Shown in pieces: positions 47,735-58,573 of a stretch of DNA of 64,000 nt; within the stretch, counting starts at the first letter, position 1; each line of letters starts with the position of its first letter. The notes below the pieces were generated by a model. The model had not been told where the DNA came from and ran no database searches. It saw only the letters and a list, made by a program, of their open reading frames with translations. Source of the stretch: Marsupella aquatica (Eukaryota > Marchantiophyta); the NCBI GenBank assembly GCA_973895155.1, contig OZ316897.1, positions 8,060,001 through 8,124,000 of the forward strand, written 5' to 3'. The position numbers and the translations under genes were made by a program.

Positions 47735-50700
47735 ATGATCTCCAATATGTTGGCTGACCGTCATGTAGATGAAGCGAATCGGGAGGGGGCTGTCGAATGT
47801 GCGAATTGTGGAAAACTAGTCGAGAGCCGAGTAGACTTGGGGCAGATCATGGACAGGGATCATAGCTACAGGAGTCGGACCGTCTGCCGACGTTCAAGTT
47901 CGGGTTATGGACTGTACGCCAAACGCTTTGACAGTTCGTTCAAACTGTCGAAGTTGCTCGTGATCGTCATCCAATTACTCTACCTGTCCAGCTTTTGTCG
48001 CGGTGGTCTACTCGGTGGTGGATTCGATCCTACATGGGTGAAATCTGACGCAGGTATGTCGATCAGAATCGGAACATTGCTGCAATTTACTTGCAATTAC
48101 TAATTCCCACTTTTCTTGATGAACCGACTGATTATGAAAAGCTATATAATGTACAGGGGAAAGAAATCATATAGAGTGCTAAGGAATTTCCATAAAATGG
48201 GTTCTGAATTAGATTGGTGCTTAGGTGTAGAGGCTTAGTTATAGAATGGCTGTAGATAACCTTTGGAGCCGGAGCTCCTGTATCAGTCAATTATATATGA
48301 TGATGTAGTCTGAAAGTTGATTAAGCAAGACAACATTATTTACCATTTTTCAGAGAGAAAGTTTGACCGTATTGTAGAAGGGCTGTGGGAAACCTTTGGA
48401 GCCAGCAGTCTGAATGAATTTTTCAATTAATTATCGATATAGTCAAGCTGGTCCCGCACCGAAGTGGTAAAGAAACGTGACATTGAATCGAAGTCGATCA
48501 AAACCCGTACATTTTAAGCGTCTGGCCCAGAATCAAATGTTTTTTTGTTCTCAGCTGGTTGTCTTCAATTATCAAATTAAATTATTTAAGTCAAGTCAAC
48601 AATTGAATTGATGAGTTATGGAACTAGTGCCGGCAGGTATCTTTCAAGTTAGCTACCGGTGTTCAAACCAAGATGAATCATGACTCATTCTATCACACTC
48701 TCTTGATGACATAGCCACTTAGCTACTTCTCGTAACATTTGAATCTTATACATGGAGTCAAGATAACAACTAGATAGTTACTCTCAAAGTCTTCATTTTT
48801 CCCAAGTAATTATTAACAGATTTAATAGTCAAAGAAGTGTTCCTACGATTCTTAGAACTCAAAAATTGTTCTGGTGCCTTTTGCAGAGTTGCTAGCCTCC
48901 AACTTCCTCACATTTTTTGCTGTTTGAAACGTTCAAATGACTTCATTCGTATGCCCATTTGAAACTGACATTGTCTATACAAACAGGAAGAGGCAAAGGA
49001 AGGTTGTTGTTCTCGAGTCTAGCATCGGTATCAAATTACTGCACGAAATCCTACACCGCAGTACAGGGCGAGACCTGTGCATCACTGCGCACTTCGTCAG
49101 GGCTGTCGCAAGAGCAGATTTTCGAAGTGAACCCGGGGCTCGACTGCAAGACGCTATCGAAGGGACAGAGCATTTGTGTGGAAGGAATTGCTGCCAACTG
49201 TGCGGCCACAATCTCTGTGAACAAAGGACCGACTAACACCACCTGCGCCAGCATTGCAGCAGGCAGGCTGTCTACGCAAGGATTCTTCGTCCTCAACCCC
49301 GGAATCAGCTGTCCAGAGGCATCGGGAAACAACAACTCGTGGCCCGCATCGCAACTGGTCTGTGTCTCTACAGGTACGTACTAAACTGTTGGAACCATTT
49401 CGATGATTGATTTGTTCTCTTGGAAAGAAAGGACCAGCCCCCTTCGATGACTGATTGGGGAATGTCGACGGAGTTTTGTCACAGATTTAGCCATAGACCA
49501 CAAATCAATTGGTTTAATTTGCTCAATTGATGGACATCCATTGGAGATCATTAGGGCTTTCGGTCATGGAATTGCTGATGTCTGATAATTTCTCTCTTAT
49601 GTTCACTGCCAGCATTATAGAGCTGTGAAGTGCGACGTCATCAGAATTATCGAAAACACCACAAACTGTCAATTCGTTAAACTTTGTGAATGGGATATTA
49701 ATTGGAGAATTCTTAGAGATTTAGATCATGAATGTAATATTATCGATTGCTGATTCGTCTCTTATATAATTCACTGCCCACCTACATGGAGCTGTGAAGT
49801 GCGACCTCTGACTCTCGAAAGACAATTGATGTGGTCTTTTTGTCTCATGGCTCATTTTGACCCAACTGACTTCAAATTTCTTCATGAATTCTTCATCCAT
49901 TTATTTCCAGGACTTGGCAGCCTCTTCACCGAGTACATAGGAGACTCAGGACTACCCATAACATTCGCAGAAGTGCAGCCTCTGTATCAAAAGTATTCAT
50001 CCGTGATCACGCATCTCATTCTCGCTTTCGTCAACGACATTGACGCCAATGGCACCAGCACGAACGGCGTGTTCCATCCATATTGGAACTCAGCCCTCAC
50101 TCCAGCGGCAGCGAAAGCATTCAAGGCAGCGAACCCTGACGTCCGACTGCTCATGAGCCTGGGTGGACCTTCTTCCAGCTGGAAGGACCCTGGAGCCAAA
50201 GCTACCGAGTGGATCGACACCGCGCAAGCGTCCCTCACCACCATAGCCACGGACTACTCGATTGACGGGATCGACATCGCGTACGAGAGCTTCCCCCAGG
50301 GCAGCGCCAACTTTACTTACTGTGTGGGGACTCTGATCGCACAACTCAAAGGAAACAACACCATCGGACTCGCAACCATGGCGCCGGCTGGGGCTGTGTT
50401 GTCGGAGTACACGAGCATAATGGACAGTTTCAGCAATCAGATTGACTATGTGAACTTCCAGTTTTACTCCTATCAGCTCCTCACTGTGGACAATTATATT
50501 GCAGAGTTCAACACTATTGCCTACTCATTCCCGCCATGGAAGCTGCTGGCCAGCACTCAGATCGGCGGAACGAAATGCATTACCGGACCTTCGTTTTTGG
50601 AGGCCGTGGAAAAGATACAGCTCGCTAGAGGGCTTCCTGGAGTGATGATGTTTGATGTCGATCATTCCGTGGGTAATAATTTTCAGGACGAGAATCTCGT

Positions 50701-51896
50701 TTTGTCCCTTCTCAATGGGGAGCCGTATAACAACATCACAAACTCGACGACTCTTGGACCAACGCTCGCACCATCGCCATCGCCGTCTTTCGGCCCCCCC
50801 AAGTCTCCAGTACCGAGCTCAGGTCCTGCTCAAGGTCCTCTTGCACCTGGATCCAGCAAAGCTCCCGCCCCCGGAGCAACCAATTCAAGCCAGGCTCCTG
50901 GACCTCTTGCACCTGGATCCAGCAAAGCTCCCGCCCCCGGAGCAACCAATTCAAGCCAGGCTCCTGGACCTCTTGCACCTGGATCTAGCAAAGCTCCTGC
51001 TCTTGGTCCTGGGGCACCTCATTCAGGCTTAACGCCTGGTCTTGCTCCCGGTTCCAGTCTCGCTCCTGGATCTGCTGCACCCGGATCTGGATCTGCTGCA
51101 CCTGGGTCCAGCCCACCTGTTGGTTCTGCAGGATCACCGGGATCTAGCGCAGGCAACTTAGCTCCACAGACACCGCCATCGAGCTCAGCGCCTAAACGTA
51201 AGTGTACTTCTTCTCCTCAGTCTCCTTCTTATATATAAGGAAGAGTCCCGTTCATTTATTTCCACCTTGAGTAGAGAACGTTTCCTGATCGAAATATCAA
51301 GATAACTTCTGGACTCATGAATGCACAGTACAAAGTAATGTCGCGCGGCAACAATTAGATGGTAGAAAACTTCATGTACATTTCAGGAGATATTGTTAAA
51401 ATCTAAAGTCAGAACCAGGCTCTGGGTGGAGACCCCTTTCGTTACAGACCTATGATTGGACCTGTAGCTGTGAAGTCTCTGAAAAAAGGGAATTAATGAA
51501 TCCTTTATAATTGCGCTAACTGGCCCTAGGTTTTATTCATGAAAATTCTAAGAACAATCTCAGATTGACCAGTCTAATAATTGGTCCTCCTGGATTTGGA
51601 CGGCTAGGTCCCACTTTAAAATTCCAAATTATATCCCACCCTGTTCTTGGAATGTACATGTAGGCTTCGAATTCTAGATATTGAAGAGGCAGCAGATAAT
51701 GCCAGCTTGAGCTTCAGAAGAAAGGCAGTATTGGTTCTACTGTACTTTCAAAGTCATTTTCCTCATCAGCTAGCTAACATTTGTATGAATTGTCTGGATA
51801 ATGTTTCACTTCTCAGGTTTTCGAAGGACCAGAGCATGGTCTTCCCAAGGGTTCGGCCTTGTTACCGCAATATTGGTTCTACTGCTCTCTTGGTAG
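47735..51896 (+). CDS. LysM-GH18 chitinase-like protein with Pro-rich, GPI-type tail
   Basis: Four exons join in phase 1: 47735-48053, 48987-49373, 49911-51197 and 51817-51896 (TAG), giving about 690 residues. Exon 2 encodes two LysM repeats (YTAVQGETC...NPGLDC; TTCASIAA...NPGISC), which bind chitin oligomers. Exon 3 encodes a GH18 barrel of the tulip-bulb (class IIIb) type: FTEYIG, ILAFVNDID, LLMSLGG, DGIDIAYE and IDYVNFQFY. The catalytic text DGIDxDxE has Ala359 in place of the last Asp, with Glu361 kept. A tail of about 100 Ala/Pro/Ser/Gly residues resembles arabinogalactan glycomodules. Exon 4 ends in FGLVTAILVLLLSW, a GPI-signal-like end. Exon 1 has a hydrophobic segment (LLVIVIQLLYLSSF) unusually far (about 70 residues) from its ATG, so the true start is uncertain. 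LysM-GH18 fusions are known in ferns and horsetails. Confidence 0.82.
50837..51000 (+). repeat. 66-bp coding repeat in the Pro-rich tail
   Basis: Units start at 50837, 50903 and 50969 (partial). They encode LAPGSSKAPAPGATNSSQAP repeatedly, with near-perfect DNA identity. In-frame expansion lengthens the glycoprotein-like spacer by 22 residues per unit. Confidence 0.93.
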
Positions 51897-54800
51897 GGAC
51901 CTTAATGCGTGCTGACAAACAAAGAGCTCCGAGGGAGATGAACATCACATCATAATGAAGCGTGTAATGAAAGTCGAGTAATCTGAGTCAAAGAGTCCGA
52001 GCTTGTGGACAACGGTATTGCACAGAAACGATAATATTTGCAATGGTCGGGTTTGGCACAAGAGATTATGCACTCGGGGAGAAGTCTTTCTCCAGAATTT
52101 TGACCTCAAATAAGGACGTGTGATTTCAAAATCAGAGTCCATCCACGTAGTGTTCACGAACAGAATGGAATGTAAGAATGCTCATTTGTTTGAAACTTCC
52201 TGGATGTATAGAGAACTTTCTTTCTTTTTAGTGTAGAGTGCTTGTGTATAGCAGTAATTCTGCAGACTCGGAAACTGAGGCTCCGTCAATTTTATGAAAT
52301 AAAACTCATCACTGGCCTCCGATCAGTTGATTAACATGGCGTCTGATTTACTGACATATATGTCCTGCATGATAGCTAGCTGGAGCATCTTCAGGCGAGA
52401 CTAGCTTCAGGGGTAATTATGAGTTGAGCAATTGGCCAGACTCTGCGCCATTCAGTTCTGAAAATGTCAGAGGACTCGCGTGTGCCACTTTTACGGTGTT
52501 CTCAAGCCTTGGCATATGAATGAGAAGGTCAAGACCATCAGGAACCTCTTAGCTTTGGTATCTGCCGAACAACATCAACTGAAATTTGAGTGTCATATCT
52601 CCAGATACTTTCGCAGCAGTTTTCCCCCTCATGCGACTATAAATTGATTGGGTAAACTGAGCTGAGAATGAAATTTCAATTCAATTAAGACTTCTTTCTT
52701 TGCCAGATCAGGAAGTGCAGCATGATAATGCACCAGATGTTCTTCTTTGTGTGCGAATTACTAGAAGTTGGGTGATTCTAACATTGATGGCTTCCAACTT
52801 AATTAATTCTGTTTTGTTAGGTTGATCGCAGCAGAGCTACCTTAGTCCACACCAAAAAGGACTGATAAAATAACAATCTCAAAATGCAGTCGCTCGTTCT
52901 CAACTTGGGGTGCCAGGAATCCTGCACAATGATGATTTTTTGTAAAACCAAATAATTTACATTGGATAACATAATGAACTCAATTTAAACCACCACTGTC
53001 CTTCCCACTTCTCTCCTCTAGGGTGAGACTTTGCTCCACAATTTCAGGGGAAAAGTCTAAAAATGGTGAAACCTGGTGGATCCAGGTTTTGTCATGGACA
53101 GTGGCTTTTAAGGGTAAAACCAGATAAATTACATTGGATAGCAAACCGGAATTTGTTGAAGCTGAGAATTATTTGGTATGATCTACCTAGTGTTGGACAC
53201 ACTTATATTCAGGTATCTCGAGTAAAGGTAGAACCAAAACTGGTCTAGGTGGCTCGTCAACTGAGTAACACACTGTAAGTAAAGTGTGAAAGTATTGTGC
53301 TCTGGAAACAAATAACTGATTGTAATCTATTCAGAAAATTATGTTTGAATGTACAGGATTGAGTGCTGGAGATGTCCAAAAAGTCCCAAGTTTTTTCACC
53401 TTAAGTTCAAATATCACACCAAACAGATTTCAGCTCAAACAAATTTCATTTCATGTTCTAAAAAAACATTAGGTTTCACCAGAAATTTGCATTCTGCAGG
53501 TTTCGTGGCGCCCCTTGACGAGAAGTCGCGCCGTGGGGAGGCAGACCATGGATTAACTATCATGGGCTTACTGCATTTTCATAATTTCAGAAGGTCTAGT
53601 AGAGAAGGTGTAAGTCCTTTGGTGGTGTAGTGTCCATCAAGTAATGAAGATGTAATGCCTTCTTTGCTGGTGGCAATCGCAGCAAGACACTTTTTACATA
53701 TGGGTGAACGAGGAGTCCTGGAAACTTGGGGTCTTTTTAATATGATGTGATGTCGACGAAAATAGTCCCCGAATCTACCAATTCTGACATTCGAGCATGA
53801 TCAATTATTGTCTCTATTTCTAGGCATGAGATCCATCTCAGACATTCTCAAGCCTACAGCTATTATCGTAGGTATTCTTCGCAATGCGCTGTTACTCGTC
53901 CCCAAAATCCCAGCCAAGACAGTTTTGGTGGCCTTTTTCACTGAACACGACAGTAATGGCCAAATCTTTCAGTGCCAGGGACTTGCTCCTCGCCACTTAC
54001 AGCCAGGTAAGCTATGAAGGTTGGTGGCTCTCACAATTTGCTTTCCGGAGCTGGTCCTCGACACTGGAAGGGAGAGATCAAGTAACCAACACTCAACCTT
54101 ATAAGGAGATTTCCATTTAACGAGTGATGCACCGGAGTCCTTTCCCTTTACACAACTATTTTCTACTGTACCGATAGGGAAGGTTCGAGAGATCATTGGC
54201 TGGCATTCACATCGGTTTGCTCACCTTTTCTTTGTTGCATGTGTCGTTTCTTGTTTCGAATTATGAAATGTTGTCAAGTTCTATATTAAATTCAGGAGGG
54301 GCATATCATTAATTTCCCAAAAGCGAGCGGTATCATTACAGAACTGTTGAACACGTCGATCAGTCGGAAAAATATATAAAAATTCAAAGTAGATGAAACA
54401 TATGTTTTCACGGTTGGCAGCTTCAATCTTTTCTGAGCTGCAGCTCATTGTTACTGTCACTAGCACGACAACGAGATGCGATGGGGAATGGAATTGAACT
54501 GGCATGCAAACTTGGGAAATCAGGACAACTGAGCAAATAATATCACGGGGTGGCCTTGCAGGTACGAAGGAGAAAGGTGACATTACAAGGGTGAGAAAGA
54601 ATCATCATAGCTTTCAACGTTTCTTTCTAAGAGCATGTGCAGTCTTTCATTGGTGTCTGCACAAGTACAATGTACTACCAGTATCCATCTGCATTCCCAC
54701 ATACATTAGTGAGAGTTCATATCACTCAATAATAAAAATTCGAAAGTCTAAAGTTGGTGTTCCAATAGTGGATCAACTACTTTGGACACCTAAGAAATGA

Positions 54801-55230
54801 GCATTCATACAAAGAATCTGTATTATTTGTGTAAAGAGACGGTCCATGTGTATTTCGCCAGCATCACGTCAAAAGCAGATGTTTCGGGAGCTGTTTATGG
54901 GAGGTCGGGTTGAAATACTCGGACGAGTTTAGTGACAAAATATGAGACTCGTAAAGTGAAATCAATTAATCCATCATACCGTGGCGAACGTCTTTGAGCA
55001 CGAGCAGCAGATGCTTGTCTCGGCGATCACGCCAGATGATGTTCTCCCTCGCTCCCAGATAGACAGACATACACCAATACCACTTTCCGCCTTCCACAGA
55101 CAACCCAGGGACATCTTAATTTCCCACGAATGTGTGCTCAGTTCCAAGCTGTTGCAGGACACAGAAGTGCCACAGTAGCTCGTTCCACACGAGCCTACAT
55201 CCTTTTTACAAGTCCGCATCCGCAATTGTA
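51897..55230. other. Spacer, no confident gene
   Basis: Only short frames. A tract at 54974-55225 has a Cys-rich minus-strand frame (SCGTSYCGTSVSC) and an open plus-strand frame. Neither can be assigned. Near 52942 and 53114 there is a short direct repeat (aaaccaaataa/aaaccagataa, ttacattggata). Confidence 0.35.
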
Positions 55231-55231
55231 G

Positions 55232-55882
55232 GCTTTTGTAGGCTTGCTGAGGAGAGCAAGTATGGCATTAGCGCAACACAAGTGAGTGTGTATCCGCCTT
55301 TACAGTACGAGCTAGATCACTTTTCTCCTTGTATTCATGAAGTTGAACTTTCAAGACAAAAAAGTCGTAGATAATATGTAGTGCATTTGAACCCACAATG
55401 TGGACAGCCTGGATTGTGGAGCCCAGGCTCCTAGAGATACTGTGGAATCGAAGGATCGATCACTTAGCAGCAAGTTGTAGCACACTCAGGTGATCGATGA
55501 GTAGAGAGGAGAACCCAGTGTGGGTTTTAACCATGGACTTAGATTTAATGGGATTCATATGATACATTAAAAACTGGCGCAGCGTTGATTTAAACCCACA
55601 TTTGAAATTAATGATTGATGATACCATGGCCTTATACATGCATACCCACTTTTTTATTTGGAAAACGATCATTAAATCTAAATTGGCGAGCGTGAAAACC
55701 TTCAGGAAGGTTTTGTAAATTGACACTATGCAAATCTTCATATCTTGCCTTGACAATCGACACTTGATAACGTCTCGATCCTGCAGGTGAGCCAGTCGGG
55801 GAACAATTTCGGAACGTTGCAGATTGATTCGTTGGTAACTATTCCGGGGAAATATGCGTTGTTCACTCCTCTACCTAAGTAG
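55232..55882 (+). pseudogene. LysM-like exon pair, fragment or decayed gene
   Basis: A frame ending at 55281 reads FCRLAEESKYGISATQ before a gtgagt donor. A second exon, 55787-55882, reads VSQSGNNFGTLQIDSL then VTIPGKY, ending LPK and TAG. Joined in phase 0 they resemble the second half of a LysM domain (C-x-x-LA, YGIS, LQ-x-DSLVTIP). I found no convincing upstream exons or signal peptide. It may be a relic of a LysM gene neighbouring the LysM-GH18 gene, or the end of a gene whose other exons I missed. Confidence 0.4.
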
Positions 55883-56318
55883 TAAGGGATTGTGCTGCTT
55901 AAGTTCTGTAAATGTATGCAACTGCTCGTCAATATGGATTCTTGGTATTCATGTAACAAAACTTGTCTGGTGAGAATGCCGTCAACGAGCCCGGTGTGTG
56001 GCAGGGATCAAAATCCTGCTCTGAATCGACTCATTTTGCCGGGCCTACTTTTACCCCAATGTATGCATTGTAATTGTCTCGATCAACCTCTGTTGCCATG
56101 ACGATGTTCTTTCTTGAACGTTTGGTGCGAGAGGTACCCCAGATTAGCCCAGCATCACCGTAGCACTCGCCGGAAAACAAATTTTATCTAACCAAAGCAA
56201 AATCTTAACGTTCGTCTCTTTTGTCTCCTGGCCTATTAAATGGCCCTTGACAGCGGTTTTGACGAGCTCGAGGAGTGTAGTTGATTGGTCTGAAAGATCT
56301 AACTATCGCAACTAACTG

Positions 56319-56885
56319 AGAGGGATTCGCCATTATCTTCGGCTCAACTAGTTTCAAAATAGTAAGTTAAATTAAAAGTTCACGCGTTCAGTCCCCTGCT
56401 CTCAAAGATATATATATCATGAAAGAAAGTGAGAGATTCGCCATTATCTACAGTCGAGTCAGTACTTTCAGGCTCAAAGAATTGCAAAATAAAGCCAAAT
56501 CAAAGGTTCATGTGATTAGTCCCCTGCTCTCAACGATCTATCTATTGAAGGCAAGTGAGAGATTCGCCATTTTCTACAGGCGAGTCAGTAGGTTCAGGCT
56601 CAACGAATTGCAAATTAAAGTAAGCAAAATAAAAAGTTCAGGTGTTCAGTCCCCTCTCAAAGATCTATCCATTGAACGGAAAGTTAGAGATTCGCCATTT
56701 CTACAGTCGAGTCAGTACTTTCAGGCTCAAAGAATTGCAGAAGAGAGCAGAATGAAAAGTTCATGTGTGGAGTCTCCTGCTCTCAAAGATCTATCGATTG
56801 AAGGGATGCGCCATTTATTCACAGTCGAGTCAGCAGTTTCAGGCTCAAAAACTTGTAGAGATCTGTCAAGACTTCAAAACGAAAA
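56319..56885. repeat. Tandem array of about 113-128-bp units next to a tRNA gene
   Basis: Five degenerate units begin at about 56319, 56431, 56557, 56685 and 56804. Each carries gagattcgccatt, tacagtcgagtcag, ttcaggctcaa and cccctgctctcaaagatcta. Plus-strand frames stay open through much of it, probably because units near 126 bp preserve phase. Confidence 0.9.
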
Positions 56886-56894
56886 CACCACGTG

Positions 56895-56898
56895 AAAA
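56895..56898 (-). terminator. Pol III terminator of tRNA-Gly
   Basis: Four T residues on the minus strand start five bases after the tRNA 3' end, a normal Pol III stop. Confidence 0.6.
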
Positions 56899-56903
56899 CA
56901 ATT

Positions 56904-56973
56904 GCGCAGCCGGGGAATCGAACCCCGATCAGTACCGTGGGAGGGTACTATGATACCACTACACCAGCTGCGC
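56904..56973 (-). tRNA. tRNA-Gly(CCC)
   Basis: A 70-base cloverleaf reads on the minus strand. The seven-bp acceptor stem is GCGCAGC/GCTGCGC, the anticodon stem is GTACC/GGTAC, and the loop is CTCCCAC, giving anticodon CCC. The T arm is CGGGG-TTCGAAT-CCCCG. The A box (TGGTGTAGTGG) and B box (GGTTCGAATCC) are intact. No intron and no encoded CCA. Confidence 0.95.
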
Positions 56974-57014
56974 TCGTTGAACTGATCTCGGTGCCTAAAT
57001 TATTTAAATAATAT

Positions 57015-57178
57015 ATTTTAGAGTATCCGTAACACCCTTCAAGTATCCACTAAAAGCCCTCCGGAACTTTCATTTGGGGCTTTGGGGAACTGGTATATTT
57101 TAGAGTATCCGTAACACCCTTCGAGTATCCACTTTATGCCCACCGGATCTTTCATTTGGGGGCTTTGGGGAGGGGAAA
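57015..57178. repeat. Tandem duplication of about 82 bp
   Basis: Two copies start tattttagagtatccgtaac and end tttcatttgggg, ggctttgggga. There are a few substitutions. Confidence 0.88.
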
Positions 57179-57588
57179 GCTTCACACCAGCAAGACACAC
57201 CAGTGCTGGTCAATTGGGCTCGGAGGTGTGCTCAATGCCAGAGAAAGCACTCAAGTTTGCAGGCTCAAAGGCCAGGAGGGAACATGGTCAACATGTGGGA
57301 GCACCTACAACATAGTTGGCTTCTGACAGCCATTCACAAGTCGTTTTGCGACCAGCAAATGTGGCCAAAAACGTGGCCTGGAAAGTAATTTTGGAAGGGC
57401 TGTCAAATCATTTTAGGGATGCACGGCACTAGTGTGATCCCTTTCTTGTCCTCTGCGACTGAAAACTGCCATCATCCCAGACGAGGACCTTCCACAGATG
57501 CAAGGCACTGATGCAGAGGCTCTTATAATCTAAAATTAATTTCCGTTTGGAGGAGCATTACTATTGAGAGGTAAAGAAAAGCCCCCCA

Positions 57589-57752
57589 GACACAGGTTGG
57601 TCTCTAATGGACACACTCAAAGCGTTAGGGTTTCATTCGAGTTGAATGAAACCCTAGAGTCCTTGCCCCCGGAGACACAAAGGTTGGTCTCTAATGGACA
57701 CACTCAAAGCATAGAGTTTCATTCGAGTTGAATGAAACCCTAAAGTACATGC
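57589..57752. repeat. 84-bp tandem duplication, each unit with a hairpin
   Basis: Copies start at 57589 and 57673 (gacaca, ggttggtctctaatggaca). Each ends in an inverted repeat around gagtt. In the first, tagggtttcattc pairs with gaatgaaaccc and ta (57626-57656), 13 bp in all. The second is slightly mismatched. Confidence 0.9.
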
Positions 57753-58573
57753 TGATCGTTGCTTCTTTGTTTGCAAATCTCACCGCTACCCACATTAGGT
57801 ATAACTCATTATTTGTCAAGATGTGGAGTATCCAAGATTTTGATGAGCCTTTCAAAACAGAACTCTTCCTTGCTTCCATTCCACAGTTCCTTTTGAGAAG
57901 ATTGGCTCCAAAAATCACTACTTCCTGGTTTCGGGTTTTAACGAGTTTTAATATCGACTCATTTGACACCTTCATCAAGTATTTTAAGAGTTTCGGGGAA
58001 GACCCTGGAGTCCAGAATGCTAGAAACAGTTAATGGTTGGAAGATTCCCACTGATGAAGATTGGCTCATCAATAACAATCCACAATTCATTTGCTACGAA
58101 TTTCTGCATCTAACTAGAATGTCCTGCAGTGGAACACGGTAAATCTTTCCGCGCTTGGAGCAATCATTCGTGGCTATGACCTTCGTCGGTGCAGAGTCCA
58201 CGGCCGAACGACCATGGCAGAAGCAATTCAGCTAGTCATCTGTGGCTATGAAATACCCAGCTCTAAAAGTCAATTTCAGTGGATCCACCACATTGTAGCG
58301 AAGTTGTAGATTGTACATTCCAAAACCTTAGATCTTGACTAAGCCACTGGGATCTGCTTCCCAAATAGTTTATAGTGTATCGTCCATTGGAATGCCTTCG
58401 GTACTAATTGTCCTCTGCACAGGACCGTAAACTTGGAGTAAAATCACAGATAGCAATTGCTGCCCCATGGTTTTGGTAGGCTGTGGAGCTCCTGATACTG
58501 TTCTACATCTTTGTCTGATCTGCTTGTGGGAGCATTGAAAAAGTCTGTGGGCAACTTAGTAATAGTTATATAT
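57753..58573. other. SWS1 3' flank, no gene seen
   Basis: Open frames of about 100 codons occur on both strands near 57691-58033, but neither shows motifs. Confidence 0.35.

Noticed and set aside
54974-55225. Cys-rich minus-strand frame resembling a small secreted peptide
   Set aside because: Cys spacing fits no family I know, there is no signal peptide, and the plus strand is equally open.
56319-56973. Dicistronic tRNA-Gly/snoRNA unit
   Set aside because: A T4 stop lies five bases after the tRNA, and I see no proper C box in the repeat units.
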